Origin: Nymphaea colorata
Lineage: Eukaryota; Streptophyta; Magnoliopsida; Nymphaeales; Nymphaeaceae
Direction: 5' to 3'
Assembly: GCF_008831285.2 (NCBI RefSeq)
Contig: NC_045138.2
Location: 5,301,205-5,365,204, forward strand
DNA: 64,000 nucleotides
Under the pieces are notes generated by a model, which ran no database searches, was not told where the DNA came from, and saw only the letters and a program-made list of their open reading frames with translations. The position numbers and the translations under genes are program-made. Position 1 is the stretch's first letter; every line of letters starts with the position of its first letter. Positions 10,850 through 21,506 of this stretch are shown one piece after another.

Positions 10850-11425
10850 CATTTTCCCTTTATACATACACAAACATTAAAGTCTACAAAATCAAAGGGA
10901 CTCAAGAATTCTATTTGACATAAGCCTTTTATTCTCTTTTCAGAGATTTGTCCTAAGCGCCAATGCCATAACATAGCAGAATTCTCTTTGACTAATTTCT
11001 TTTAGTACCACTAAACGTAACATGCAAGGTTTTATGATATGAAGCAACTGTATCAAGCAAATAGAGGTTATAGCAACTAGACAAAGAACCAGTAGCAATC
11101 AAATTTGAATGCAGAAACAACTTAAATTTATTTCCTCCAAATGAAAAATAATAACCAAATTTGTCCAGTAAAGAAATAAAAAATAAATTCCGTCTAAAAG
11201 ACACGGTACTACATAAGTTTCTGTCAAATTCAAAAAACAACCAGTCTTTAACAATAACCCAAAAAATCTGCTATGGCTTCAATCTTCGCCTTCATGTCAT
11301 CGCCCTCATAGATGAATCTTTCAGCATCAATTGGCGTCTGACAATTTAGGCAGCCCTGAACAAAAGACACTTATGTGAGTAGTAGCTACCGAATATACCC
11401 ACAAGTGTCTTGGTACTAAAATTAA
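10850..11425 (-). pseudogene. Unit 1: protease and GAG-pre-integrase remnant; integrase core missing
   Basis: The protease site, normally DSGATTH in this family, reads YSVATTHIS (plus 11387-11395 for the three altered codons), so the catalytic aspartate is lost. Downstream the frame resumes with FRRNLFFISLLDKFGYYFSF and LIATGSLSSCYNLYLLDT, then the pre-integrase LWHWRLGQISEKRIKGL near 10930-10975 and CIKGK near 10860. The next recognisable sequence is already RT, so the integrase DDE core is deleted. Confidence 0.85.
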
Positions 11426-11432
11426 ATTAACC

Positions 11433-12248
11433 TCAAAACAAACCCAAAGTAAGAATCGTATTTTTCTTTTCACGCCATGCGTGATACTTAGTACAATCCT
11501 TCTTCATATGACCTTCATCCTTGCAAAAGAAGCAGCTTGATTTGCCTTCCTTATGCTTCTTTTGTTTTTTGATGGATGCGTGATCAACTGCAATTTCTTT
11601 AGCCGTCTTTCTTTTCTTACTTTTTGGCATAGTAGCCAAGTGAGCACTTTCTATCCTATCATGCTTCAATCTTTCCTCTTCTTCCACACTGAGCGAAATG
11701 AGCTCATTAAGAGTCCATTTCTCCTTCTGACAGTTATAACTAACTTTAAATTGTCCAAACTGTGGTGGAAGAGAAAGAAGAACCATATGCACTATAAAGT
11801 CTTCAGGTAACCTCAGACCTAGTGCCTGTAATTTTGAAGCAAGATGAGACATTTCCATAATGTGCTCCCGTATGTTCCCCTTTCCTTTAAACCTCAGTGT
11901 CACAAGTTTACTCAAAAGAGTGCTTGTTACAGCCTTTTCATTTTTAGCAAAACGTTTTTCAATCTCTTCAAGGAACGCCTTGGCACTAGCCTTTTCAGTA
12001 ATAGAGCCCCTAAAATTTTCTGGGATTGATCTATTCATGATCATTAGACACATGCGGTTTGAGCGTTCCCACTGTTCAAAGTACCGCTTATCCTCATGGG
12101 AACTTTGATCTGTTGGATGAGGTGGGCACGACTCCCTAAATGCAAGGTCAAGATCCATACAACCCAAAACAATCATGACAGTTTCTTTCCAGTCCTTAAA
12201 ATTCGAACCATTTAACTCAGGAACAGTACTTAAATTTGCAGATATCAT
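11433..12248 (-). CDS. Unit 1: copia gag (UBN2 type) with CCHC zinc knuckle, intact frame
   Basis: The frame is open from 12332, but the likely start is the ATG at 12248 because residues from there (MISANLSTVPELNGSNFKDW) match the usual gag beginning. It would encode about 271 residues. The capsid-like UBN2 region includes FEQWERSNRMCLMIMNRSIP, LRFKGKGNIREHIMEMSHLA and FKVSYNCQKEKWTLNELI. A basic stretch KSKKRKTAKE is followed by the zinc knuckle CFFCKDEGHMKKDC, which in gag binds element RNA. It ends shortly after KYHAWREKK at a TAA/TAG-type stop before the ruined protease. This is the only long intact frame of the unit. Confidence 0.85.
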   Translation of the reverse strand: MISANLSTVPELNGSNFKDWKETVMIVLGCMDLDLAFRESCPPHPTDQSSHEDKRYFEQWERSNRMCLMIMNRSIPENFRGSITEKASAKAFLEEIEKRFAKNEKAVTSTLLSKLVTLRFKGKGNIREHIMEMSHLASKLQALGLRLPEDFIVHMVLLSLPPQFGQFKVSYNCQKEKWTLNELISLSVEEEERLKHDRIESAHLATMPKSKKRKTAKEIAVDHASIKKQKKHKEGKSSCFFCKDEGHMKKDCTKYHAWREKKNTILTLGLF

Positions 12249-12959
12249 AGAAGCAGAACTCACTGTACAAAGAACAAACCAAAAATACCAAACATGCTCA
12301 CAATCAATACATGTACTAAGATGAAATAACAAATATAAATGAATTTAAATACAATGGCCTGAATCCCATCACAAGGTACCGATGCAACGTTAATATCCAA
12401 TCTTTGGATTGAAATACTAACTGCAACTGGTATTCTTGGTCAACAATGAATATGGATAATTAACCATGTCAAACAACGAGCCTATCTTTGGATTGACTCG
12501 CTATTCACATGGAAACCTGAAAAATTATCACATATTCATTGCCCTGTATACTTAAAACTGAGAAAGCAACAATCCTCCTTTGGGCTGATCATTGTCTGCA
12601 TGGATCAAGTATACTATCATCTAATGTTTAAAACAAGCAAATTCGTACAACAGAGGTCACTTTGGCGACATAAAGTACAAACGTACTCATTTCAAACAAC
12701 AGACATGGCCAAAGATCAAAATTCATGATCCAAACATTCATCTAAAGTACACCCATAATTTTAATAACATGCAAAACATGATACATGAATTAAAATTTAC
12801 ATAGAAAATTTGTCATTCATGGAATCCAAAAACTTATGCATAAACCAAATTACCATACACGTATGTCCTACATTAAATCCAAAACCAAAATGATTCAATG
12901 AAATGTGCCCAAAAGAGTCCAAAATCTATAAACCGGTACCATAATCGTGCTTAAGAGGG

Positions 12960-13400
12960 TCAAGAACTACTGAATCGGCCTTAAAATAGCCCGTATCGTT
13001 CTTAAACCACAACAAAAACACCCACAAAGGCCCTAAATATGGTTGAACCGGTCTAAAAATTGGACGAACCATTCAAAATTAGACCGTATCGGTTCCAAAA
13101 CCTAATGAACCGGTCCTGAAAGCCCTGAATCGGTTCTAAAACTGAATGAACCGGTCCCAAAATGGTCCGAATCGGGTTTAAAAGGTCTGAACCGGTTCTA
13201 AAACTGAATGAACCGCTCCACCAAATGTTCGAATCGGTCCCCGAAGTGAGAACCGGTTCCAAAAGGGTACGAACCGGTTTGAAAACCAACTGAATCGGTC
13301 CAGAAAAGATCTGAATCGGTCTGAAACTGAATGAACCGGTTCGATTCTTTTCAAAACCGGTTTGATAATAACGAACCGTTTCTATAAAATTAAACTGCAT
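12960..13400. repeat. Unit 1: degenerate AACCGGTT minisatellite in the 5' leader
   Basis: Roughly 20 spaced copies of the core GAACCGGTT or GAATCGGTC, separated by 10-25 bp of variable sequence (often CTAAAACTGAAT), lie between gag and the GC-rich leader. The core is close to palindromic. The same array is present in unit 2 (about 18535-18960). Spacers are too variable for a simple tandem array. Confidence 0.85.
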
Positions 13401-13439
13401 GGATACGGGTCGGGTCCGACATGACCCTACCCAGCCCAA

Positions 13440-14165
13440 AAAACTCAGCGTGCGGGCGGGCGGGCGAGCGCGGCCAAATGTTGTTTTTTTTTTTTTAATC
13501 TGATGGATCCGGATCGGGTCTGCAAGACCCGACCAAGTCCGACCCGCTGCCTACCGCGCGTGGTTCGCACGCCGCTGCTCCACCGTTGGCCTGCCGAACG
13601 GCAGGCGAACGGTGGAACTCCACCGGCAGGCCTCCGGAGAGCTTGGGTCGGCGCCGACAGGTGCCGCACGGCGCCGTCCGGCGACGGCTAAGTCGACGGC
13701 AGGTCTATGACCTGCCGTCGCCCTCTGGCAGTGCCCTAATTTCTCAGATTTTGCCCCTTTTCTGATTTCCGCCCCTATCGACTGGAATGGGAGGCTAAAA
13801 CGGCAGCGGGCAGGCCGCGGGTGGGCACCGGTGGGTCGCACGGCTCCGTCCGGCGACGGCGAACCCGCCGGTGGCCTCCCTCCCCACTCGTCGCCCATCA
13901 ACGGAAGTCCAACACCTTCCATCGTCTCCCTGCCTTCACCTTTTCCCTTCCTCTTGTTTTCTTCTTTCATGGCTGCGAAGGAGACGCCGACGGCACCGAC
14001 AGGCCACCCACGGCGTGGGTGGCCGCAGGCAGCTACGCGCCCCAACGGCCGAAGGCCCGCCGTCGCCCAACTGCGACAGACGCCCCCGATCCTATCGTCC
14101 CCTTCTACGATCCTCCTCATGACTGCAACGGAAGCCCGACGGCTTCCGTCGCACGCCCTCAACAC
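13440..14165. other. Unit 1: GC-rich segment of the retroelement leader with strong hairpins
   Basis: This block is much richer in GC than all neighbours and starts at GCGTGCGGGCGGGCGGGCG. It contains an inverted repeat at 13580-13615 (17-bp arms, one mismatch) and a perfect one at 13694-13720 (12-bp arms, 3-bp loop). CGTCCGGCGACGGC occurs near 13673 and 13847. Overlapping open frames on both strands reflect the base composition; none looks like a known protein. It may be a structured untranslated leader or captured DNA. It ends in a T-rich run at 14167. Confidence 0.6.
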
Positions 14166-14276
14166 AATTTTTTTTTTTTTTTTTAAAAAAAACTTGCAGC
14201 CGAAGAACCAAACGAGGAACATCCGAACGGGAAACGACGCACAAAATCATCAACAATCAACGATTTAACAAAGAAC

Positions 14277-14294
14277 ATAGGCTCTGATACCAAA
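14277..14294 (-). other. Unit 1: primer-binding site (initiator tRNA-Met type)
   Basis: On the minus strand, directly after the CCCAACA end of the middle LTR, the sequence reads TTTGGTATCAGAGCC. TGGTATCAGAGC is the complement of the 3' end of plant initiator tRNA-Met and primes minus-strand synthesis in many copia elements. Confidence 0.85.
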
Positions 14295-14770
14295 TGTTGG
14301 GATTTCAACCCATTACGCATATACAAAACCAAACGTATATACCCTAAAACAGGATCATGCTCATGCTAAATCATTGAATCAAACATAACCTTAAACTTAA
14401 AGCGGAAGCGTACCTGAATCCATCTGATCTGGTGCACGGGAAGATCGCAGCATGGTCTTCCAGGGTACGTGCGGCGCGCTTGAGGTCTCTCTCAGATGGG
14501 GAAGAGGAAAACCCTAGAAACCAATGTTTCAGGCAACCCTTGCACGACCCGAGGGACCACTACCATTATATAATAAGGACAATTACGGATTCCACCCATC
14601 AAAGAGTCCGTAATTCCGTACTGGTATCTATACATTTCAAAATTCTCCCATACCATCTAAAATGACGTAATATCCCAAATTGCAATCACTTAAGCGGATA
14701 TTTACGTTAAGACAGCCATAATGTCTGAAATTCCTCATAGACATATGTCGGCCCACCAAATGATCTTACA
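14295..14770 (-). repeat. LTR 2 (shared middle LTR)
   Basis: 476 bp. It acts as 5' LTR of unit 1 and 3' LTR of unit 2. It has a private CAACCC near its plus-strand start where the other two have CTCCCC. A polypurine tract follows at 14771-14781 (minus strand). Confidence 0.92.
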
Positions 14771-15162
14771 ATCTCCCACTTGGGTCAAATATGTCTTAAT
14801 ACATTCAGACATTACACAAAACCTTAAGAGCTCATAACTGCTATCTTATTAAACGTCATTTCACCAATCTCGTCCATGATCATATCAACACAAAACCAAA
14901 GCGGCTTTCGCTATATCAAAAGTTAGCTAAACTTTCAATGATTACAAATGTTAACATAACCAATGACATAGATCTGATATGGATGTATAGCATGAGAATT
15001 ACATGCAATGTGATTACAACATGTCTATTCTCAACTGGTCCAACTTTAAAAACTTTATGAAGATCAAAACATAAACAAAGAATGGAACCAAAGAACTTTA
15101 AACTTTATTCTGCAGAAAACTGAATACGTGTACATACATTAGAGCAAACAAAATACAAACTC

Positions 15163-16133
15163 CCACTAAATCAGCACATCATCCAAGGATAACACCCCAT
15201 ACGAACAACATGTTCGTGAAAGACCTTATGTGTTAAACCCTTGGCAAGCGAATCCGCAATTCATATAGTTTGTCCCAATATGCTCTAAAGACACTTGACC
15301 ATTCTGTATCCCCTCTTTAACAGCCCAAAAACTTAATGTTGATGTGCTTCGACTTTGACAAACTGTGGCTGTTATAAGAGTATATGACTACTGAATTATT
15401 GTCACGCAACAACCTTAGCGGTCTTTCTATACCATACATAATACGCAGCCTCGTGACAAAATTCTGCAATCACAAAACCTGATTGGATGTCATTATCTTG
15501 GCACCCAGCAAAGTCAGAATATGAATACCCAATGATCTCCCACTGGTCTGACATCTTGTATGTAAGCATAAAATCTTATGTTCTTTTCATGTACCTCAAA
15601 ACTCTTTTTGACTGCTATTTAATGATCCATACCAGGATCACTTAAGTATCTGCCTAACATTTCAATGATAAATGCAATATCCGGACGAGTACAAACCTGA
15701 ACATACATAAGGCTTCCCATAACAGACGAATAGGGAATCCTTTCAATTTCCTTAGATTCGATTTCACTTTTAGGGCACTGTTTGAGACTAAACTTGTCTC
15801 TATTAGCAACTGGAGTATCTTCTGGTTTAGAATCTTTCATGCCATATTGCTGAAGCACCTTATCAATGTAGGTCTTTTGTGATAATCCAAGAATACCCCG
15901 AGAACGATCTCGAAATATTTGGATTCCTAATACAAAAGATGCACAACCAAGATCCTTCATGTCAAATTGTGTTGACAAAAATTCTTAGTTTCATGCAATA
16001 TGCCCACATCATTACTTGTCAGCAATAAATTATTGACATATAAAACCAGAAAGATAAATTTGCCTCACTGAAGTTTTGGTATACACATTTATCAACCATA
16101 TTAGTCTCGAAACCAAATGAAACTATATTTTAA
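15163..16133 (-). pseudogene. Unit 2: Ty1/copia reverse transcriptase and RNase H remnant
   Basis: Same content and same breaks as 9590-10560. The active site again reads YVNN (plus 16029-16040). One coding difference is KDSKPEDTP instead of KDCKPEDTP at about 15830. The remainder, including the RNase H stops and deletion points, is shared with unit 1. Confidence 0.9.
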
Positions 16134-16422
16134 TGAAATTTGTAATACCATTGATTGGAAAGCTTGCTTTAGTCCATATATGGATTTCCTTTGTGACACC
16201 TCTACTTAATTTTCTTGAGGTTGTTGAGTTTGTTCTTAAGTATGGAGATCGACATCATTGCTTTCTTCTGAATAGAGTGGACTCAGGTCCCTCTTCAAAA
16301 GCAATGCTTCTAACTTGATCACCTCCCCAAACTCAATATCCTCAAAGAAAAAAAGGACAATTCCATTTTAAAGAAAGACTTACTGAATGGATTATAAAAC
16401 TTATAACCTCTTAATGTTTGTT

Positions 16423-16998
16423 CATTTTCCCTTTATACATACACAAACATTAAAGTCTACAAAATCAAAAGGACTCAAGAATTCTATTTGACATAAGCCT
16501 TTTATTCTCTTTTCAGAGATTTGTCCTAAGCGCCAATGCCATAACATAGCAGAATTCTCTTTGACTAATTTCTTTTAGTACCACTAAACGTAACATGCAA
16601 GGTTTTATGATATGAAGCAACTGTATCAAGCAAATAGAGGTTATAGCAACTAGACAAAGAACCAGTAGCAATCAAATTTGAATGCAGAAACAACTTAAAT
16701 TTATTTCCTCCAAATGAACAATAATAACCAAATTTGTCCAGTAAAGAAATAAAAAATAAATTCCGTCTAAAAGACACGGTACTACATAAGTTTCTGTCAA
16801 ATTCAAAAAACAACCAGTCTTTAACAATAACCCAAAAAATCTGCTATGGCTTCAATCTTCGCCTTCATGTCATCGCCCTCATAGATGAATCTTTCAGCAT
16901 CAATTGGCGTCTGACAATTTAGGCAGCCCTGAACAAAAGACACTTATGTGAGTAGTAGCTACCGAATATACCCACAAGTGTCTTGGTACTAAAATTAA
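16423..16998 (-). pseudogene. Unit 2: protease and GAG-pre-integrase remnant; integrase core missing
   Basis: Copy of 10850-11425 with a few substitutions (GYYCSFGG instead of GYYFSFGG). The protease again reads YSVATTH (plus 16960-16968). The integrase core is absent at the same place. Confidence 0.85.
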
Positions 16999-17005
16999 AT
17001 TAACC

Positions 17006-17821
17006 TCAAAACAAACCCAAAGTAAGAATCGTATTTTTCTTTTCACGCCATGCGTGATACTTAGTACAATCCTTCTTCATATGACCTTCATCCTTGCAAA
17101 AGAAGCAGCTTGATTTGCCTTCCTTATGCTTCTTTTGTTTTTTGATGGATGCGTGATCAACTGCAATTTCTTTAGCCGTCTTTCTTTTCTTACTTTTTGG
17201 CGTAGTAGCCAAGTGAGCACTTTCTATCCTATCATGCTTCAATCTTTCCTCTTCTTCCACACTGAGCGAAATGAGCTCATTAAGAGTCCATTTCTCCTTC
17301 TGACAGTTATAACTAACTTTAAATTGTCCAAACTGTGGTGGAAGAGAAAGAAGAACCATATGCACTATAAAGTCTTCAGGTAACCTCAGACCTAGTGCCT
17401 GTAATTTTGAAGCAAGATGAGACATTTCCATAATGTGCTCCCGTATGTTCCCCTTTCCTTTAAACCTCAGCGTCACAAGTTTACTCAAAAGAGTGCTTGT
17501 TACAGCCTTTTCATTTTTAGCAAAACGTTTTTCAATCTCTTCAAGGAACGCCTTGGCACTAGCCTTTTCAGTAATAGAGCCCCTAAAATTTTCTGGGATT
17601 GATCTATTCATGATCATTAGACACATGCGGTTTGAGCGTTCCCACTATTCAACGTACCGCTTATCCTCATGGGAACTTTGATCTGTTGGATGAGGTGGGC
17701 ACGAGTCCCTAAATGCAAGGTCAAGATCCATACAACCCAGAACAATCATGACAGTTTCTTTCCAGTCCTTAAAATTCGAACCATTTAACTCAAGAACAGT
17801 ACTTAAATTTGCAGATATCAT
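17006..17821 (-). pseudogene. Unit 2: copia gag with a nonsense codon
   Basis: Equivalent to the gag at 11433-12248. The ATG is at 17821-17819. The FEQWERS site of unit 1 is VE-stop-WERS here, with TAG at 17647-17645 on the minus strand. The zinc knuckle CFFCKDEGHMKKDC and the UBN2 region remain in frame after the stop, from 17626 down. Unit 2 therefore cannot make full gag without readthrough. Confidence 0.9.
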
Positions 17822-18534
17822 AGAAGCAGAACTCACTGTACAAAGAACAAACCAAAAATACCAAACATGCTCACAATCAATACATGTACTAAGATGAAAT
17901 AACAAATATAAATGAATTTAAATACAATGGCCTGAATCCCATCACAAGGTACCGATGCAACGTTAATATCCAATCTTTGGATTGAAATACTAACTGCAAC
18001 TGGTATTCTTGGTCAACAATGAATATGGATAATTAACCCTGTCAAACAACGAGCCTATCTTTGGATTGACTCGCTATTCACATGGAAACCTGAAAAATTA
18101 TCACATATTCATTGCCCTGTATACTTAAAACTGAGCAAGCAACAATCCTCCTTTGGGCTGATCATTGTCTGCATGGATCAAGTATACTATCATCTAATGT
18201 TTAAAACAAGCAAATTCGTACAAAAGAGGTCACTTTGGCGACATAAAGTACAAACGTACTCATTTCAAACAACAGACATGGCCAAAGATCAAAATTCATG
18301 ATCCAAACATTCATCTAAAGTACACCCATAATTTTAATAACATGCAAAACATGATACATGAATTAAAATTTACATAGAAAATTTGTCATTCATGGAATCC
18401 AAAAACTGATGCATAAACCAAATTACCATACACGTATGTCCTACATTAAATCCAAAACCAAAATGATTCAATGAAATGTGCCCAAAAGAGTCCAAAATCT
18501 ATAAACCGGTACCATAATCGTGCTTAAGAGGGTC

Positions 18535-18960
18535 AAGAACTACTGAATCGGCCTTAAAATAGCCCGTATCGTTCTTAAACCACAACAAAAACACCCACAA
18601 AGGCCCTAAATATGGTTGAACCGGTCTAAAAATTGGACGAACCATTCAAAATTAGACCGTATCGGTTCCAAAACCTAATGAACCGGTCTTGAAAGCCCTG
18701 AATCGGTTCTAAAACTGAATGAACCGGTCCCAAAATGGTCCGAATCTGGTTTAAAAGGTCTGAACCGGTTCTAAAACTGAATGAACCGCTCCACCAAATG
18801 TTCGAATCGGTCCCCGAAGTGAGAACCGGTTCCTAAAGGGTACGAACCGGTTTGAAAACCAACTCAACCGGTTCAGAAAAGATCTGAATCGGTCTGAAAC
18901 TGAATGAACCGGTTCGATTCTTTTCAAAACCGGTTTGATAATAACGAACCGTTTCTATAA
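18535..18960. repeat. Unit 2: degenerate AACCGGTT minisatellite in the 5' leader
   Basis: Counterpart of 12960-13400 with nearly the same order of spacers. Point differences include CAACTCAACCGGTTCAG where unit 1 has CAACTGAATCGGTCCAG. Confidence 0.85.
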
Positions 18961-19014
18961 AATTAAACTGCATGGATACGGGTCGGGTCCGACATGACCC
19001 TACCCGGCCCAAAA

Positions 19015-19710
19015 AACTCAGCGTGCGGGCGGGCGGGCGAGCGCGGCAAAATGTTTTTTTATTTTTTTAATCTGATGGATCTGAATCGGGTCTGCAAGAC
19101 CCGACCAGGTCCGACCCGCTGCCTACCGCGCGTGGTTCGCATGCCGCTGCTCCACCGTTGGCCTGCCGAACGGCAGGCGAATGGTGGAACTCCACCGGTA
19201 GGCCTCCGGAGAGCTTGGGTCGGCGACGGCTAAGTCACCGGCAGGTCTATGACCGGTCGTCGCCCTCTGGCAGTGCCCTAATTTCTCAGATTTTGCCCCT
19301 TTTCTGATTTCCGCCCCTATCGACTGGAATGGGCGGCTGAAACGGCAGCGGGCAGGCCGCGGGTGGGCACCGGTGGGTCGCACGGCTCCGTCCGGCGACG
19401 GCGAACCCGCCGGTGGCCTCCCTCCCCAGTCGTCGCCCATCAACGGAAGGCCAACACCTTCCATCGTCTCCCTGCCTTCGCCTTTTCCCTTCGTCTTGTT
19501 TTCTTCTTTCATGGCTGCGAAGGAGACGCCGACGGCACCGACAGGCCACCCACGGCGTGGGTGGCCGCAGGCAGCTACGCGCCCCAACGGCCGAAGGCCC
19601 GCCGTCGCCCAACGGCGACAGACGCCCCCGATCCTGTCGTCCCCTTCTACGATCCTCCTCATGACTGCAACGGAAGCCCGACGGCTTCCGTCGCACGCCC
19701 TCAACACAAT
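19015..19710. other. Unit 2: GC-rich segment of the retroelement leader
   Basis: Counterpart of 13440-14165. It lacks roughly 30 bp of unit 1 (the GCCGACAGGTGCCGCACGGC part near 13650). The 12-bp-arm hairpin of unit 1 is damaged: the left arm is altered near 19235 and the right arm reads GACCGGTCGTCG. Long overlapping frames in this block are composition artefacts as far as I can tell. Confidence 0.6.
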
Positions 19711-19823
19711 TTTTTTTTTTTTTTAAAAAAAAAAAACTTGCAACCGAAGAACCAAACGAGGAACATCTGAATGGGAAACGATGCACAAAATCATCAACAA
19801 TCAACGATTTAACGAAGAACATA

Positions 19824-19838
19824 GGCTCTGATACCAAA
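19824..19838 (-). other. Unit 2: primer-binding site (initiator tRNA-Met type)
   Basis: TTTGGTATCAGAGCC on the minus strand directly follows the end of LTR 3, identical to the unit 1 site. Confidence 0.85.
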
Positions 19839-20314
19839 TGTTGGGATTTCTCCCCATTACGCATATACAAAACCAAACGTATATACCCTAAAACAGGATC
19901 ATGCTCATGCTAAATCATTGAATCAAACATAACCTTAAACTTAAAGCGGAAGCGTACCTGAATCCATCTGATCTGGTGCACGGGAAGATCGCAGTAGGGT
20001 CTTCCAGGGTACGTGCGGCGCGCTTGAGGTCTCTCTCAGATGGGGAAGAGGAAAACCCTAGAAACCAATGTTTCAGGCAACCCTTGCACGACCCCATGGA
20101 CCACTACCATTATATAATAAGGACAATTACGGATTCCACCCATCAAAGAGTCCGTAATTCCGTACTGGTATCTATACATTTCAAAATTACCCCATACCAT
20201 CTAAAATGACGTAATATCCCAAATTGTAATCACTTAAGCGGATATTTATGTTAAGACAGCCATAATGTCTGAAATTTCTCATAGACATATGTCGGCCCAC
20301 CAAATGATCTTACA
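19839..20314 (-). repeat. LTR 3 (5' LTR of unit 2)
   Basis: 476 bp. It is the most diverged of the three LTRs, for example GCAGTAGGGTC for GCAGCATGGTC, GACCCCATGGA for GACCCGAGGGA, and several C to T changes. Confidence 0.92.
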
Positions 20315-20319
20315 AAACA
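20315..20319. repeat. Right target-site duplication AAACA of the copia array
   Basis: AAACA directly follows the last LTR and matches 8718-8722. Confidence 0.88.
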
Positions 20320-20689
20320 CTCTTCTTCTGTGACCCTAATAGCCTGCATCACTTTTTGTCTATTAAACTCTAGGCCGAGAACTATATGCTCAGGGAATTA
20401 TATCACAGTTTATTCTCATTTTGATTACTTATGATCTTATGGACCTTGTCAATGCCAAGTATAAATGAAATTCCATGGAGTTAAACCTCAAATATAACTA
20501 AGGCTGAAGTGGATGAATATATTCAGAAAGCTAAGGCGTTGGCTCACCAACTTGCCATCACCAGCTTTGTAGAAAGGTGGATCATCAGCAAGTAGTGGGT
20601 TATTGGATGAAAAGCATTTAGACTTACACCTGTTGTGCTGAACTTTGTAGAGATGATATTTTGTAATTTTATTTTGGGCGGATTCTGAT

Positions 20690-20980
20690 CATATTAGGAA
20701 AGACTACTTAGTTGGAAGTCTGCATGCTCCGATACAAGAAGGTGGCCTTGGCCTTCATGACATCGCCAACTACAATAAAGCACTGATGGTTTAGTTAAAT
20801 TTTCATGCTAGAATCTCCAACTCCTTGTGGGCTCTTTTGGTGAGACACCATTACTTGAATAGGAGATTGGGAAAACTATAAAGTAAAGCTCATTTCTCTT
20901 GGATATGGAAAAGCTGCCTTTTAAGGACGAGAAGGGATTTGTTACTTAATCAAGCAGTGTTTGGGTAGCATTAAGAAGGT
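20690..20980 (+). pseudogene. LINE (non-LTR retrotransposon) ORF2 C-terminal remnant
   Basis: In one frame the sequence reads GGLGLHDIANYNKALMV, a stop, then SNSLWALLVRHHYLNRRLGK, a stop, and SWIWKSCLLRTRRDLLLNQAVFG. The G-G-L-G-L....N.A pattern followed by S-L-W and S-W-IWK is typical of the segment after the reverse transcriptase of plant LINE-1 elements. Stops show decay. The flank 20320-20690 (PFEEYI-like frames) may belong to it but is not recognisable. Confidence 0.65.
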
Positions 20981-21500
20981 GAAAATTTGATATGAGGATC
21001 CAGGATAGGGTAGAATATGGAGGGGAAGAAAGGCAAAGCAACATTGACTTGTAGACTTAGGCACTCCCCTCATAAAAATCAAGTTGAGTGAGTGGTCCGT
21101 TTAATTAGCTCCACCACAACATGATTGTCTTGCCAGTGGTAGAGGACAAATCCCCCAGCAAGTTTTGCTAGAACAGCAAATTTTGGGGTAATCAGCATTT
21201 TTTGAACATTTTATGGTAAATTTACTTCAAAATATCAAAGATTGCAAGCCACAAACACCTTGATTTTCCTTCATTTTGATCAACTTTTTATCTGATTAGA
21301 TTGTCAACTCAAGTTCGGACCCATTTACATCTAATTTCAGAAGTTTAGACTCAAGCACAGCCTAAATCTAGACATATTTTGTAATTCAAATCTACATTCA
21401 GACAGGGATTCACTCGAAAAACTCATATAGAGACTGAAAACAGGAGCGTAGACCCATATCTGGATTCAAGTCCCAGCGCTAAATCAAAATCAGATCCCTA
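20981..21500. other. Spacer, no gene seen
   Basis: About 500 bp without recognisable gene. It leads into the duplicated AT/GATCCA-rich block. Confidence 0.4.
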
Positions 21501-21506
21501 GACCCA

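Larger units (their letters stand above)
8718..20319 (-). mobile_element. Tandem Ty1/copia retrotransposon: LTR-internal-LTR-internal-LTR with target duplication
   Basis: Three 476-bp LTRs (8723-9198, 14295-14770, 19839-20314) separate two internal regions of about 5.1 kb. The array is bounded by AAACA at 8718-8722 and AAACA at 20315-20319, the 5-bp duplication expected for one insertion event. Each LTR reads TGTAAGATC to CCCAACA on the minus strand. A Met-initiator-type primer site (TGGTATCAGAGCC on the minus strand) follows the middle and right LTRs. A purine tract (AAGTGGGAGAT, minus strand) precedes the left and middle LTRs. Unit lengths are 5,572 and 5,544 bp. Unequal recombination between LTRs of sister copies is the simplest origin, since one outer target duplication surrounds both units. 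Confidence 0.93.

Noticed and set aside
12960-13400. Regularly spaced short repeats that could suggest a CRISPR array
   Set aside because: The repeat core is only 9-10 bp and degenerate, spacers vary in length, and it lies inside a plant retrotransposon leader, duplicated with it.
13551-14268. Long overlapping open frames on both strands of the GC-rich block (and at 19123-19876)
   Set aside because: They overlap in up to four frames, change length between the two units through indels, and show no domain. High GC content lowers stop frequency and explains them.
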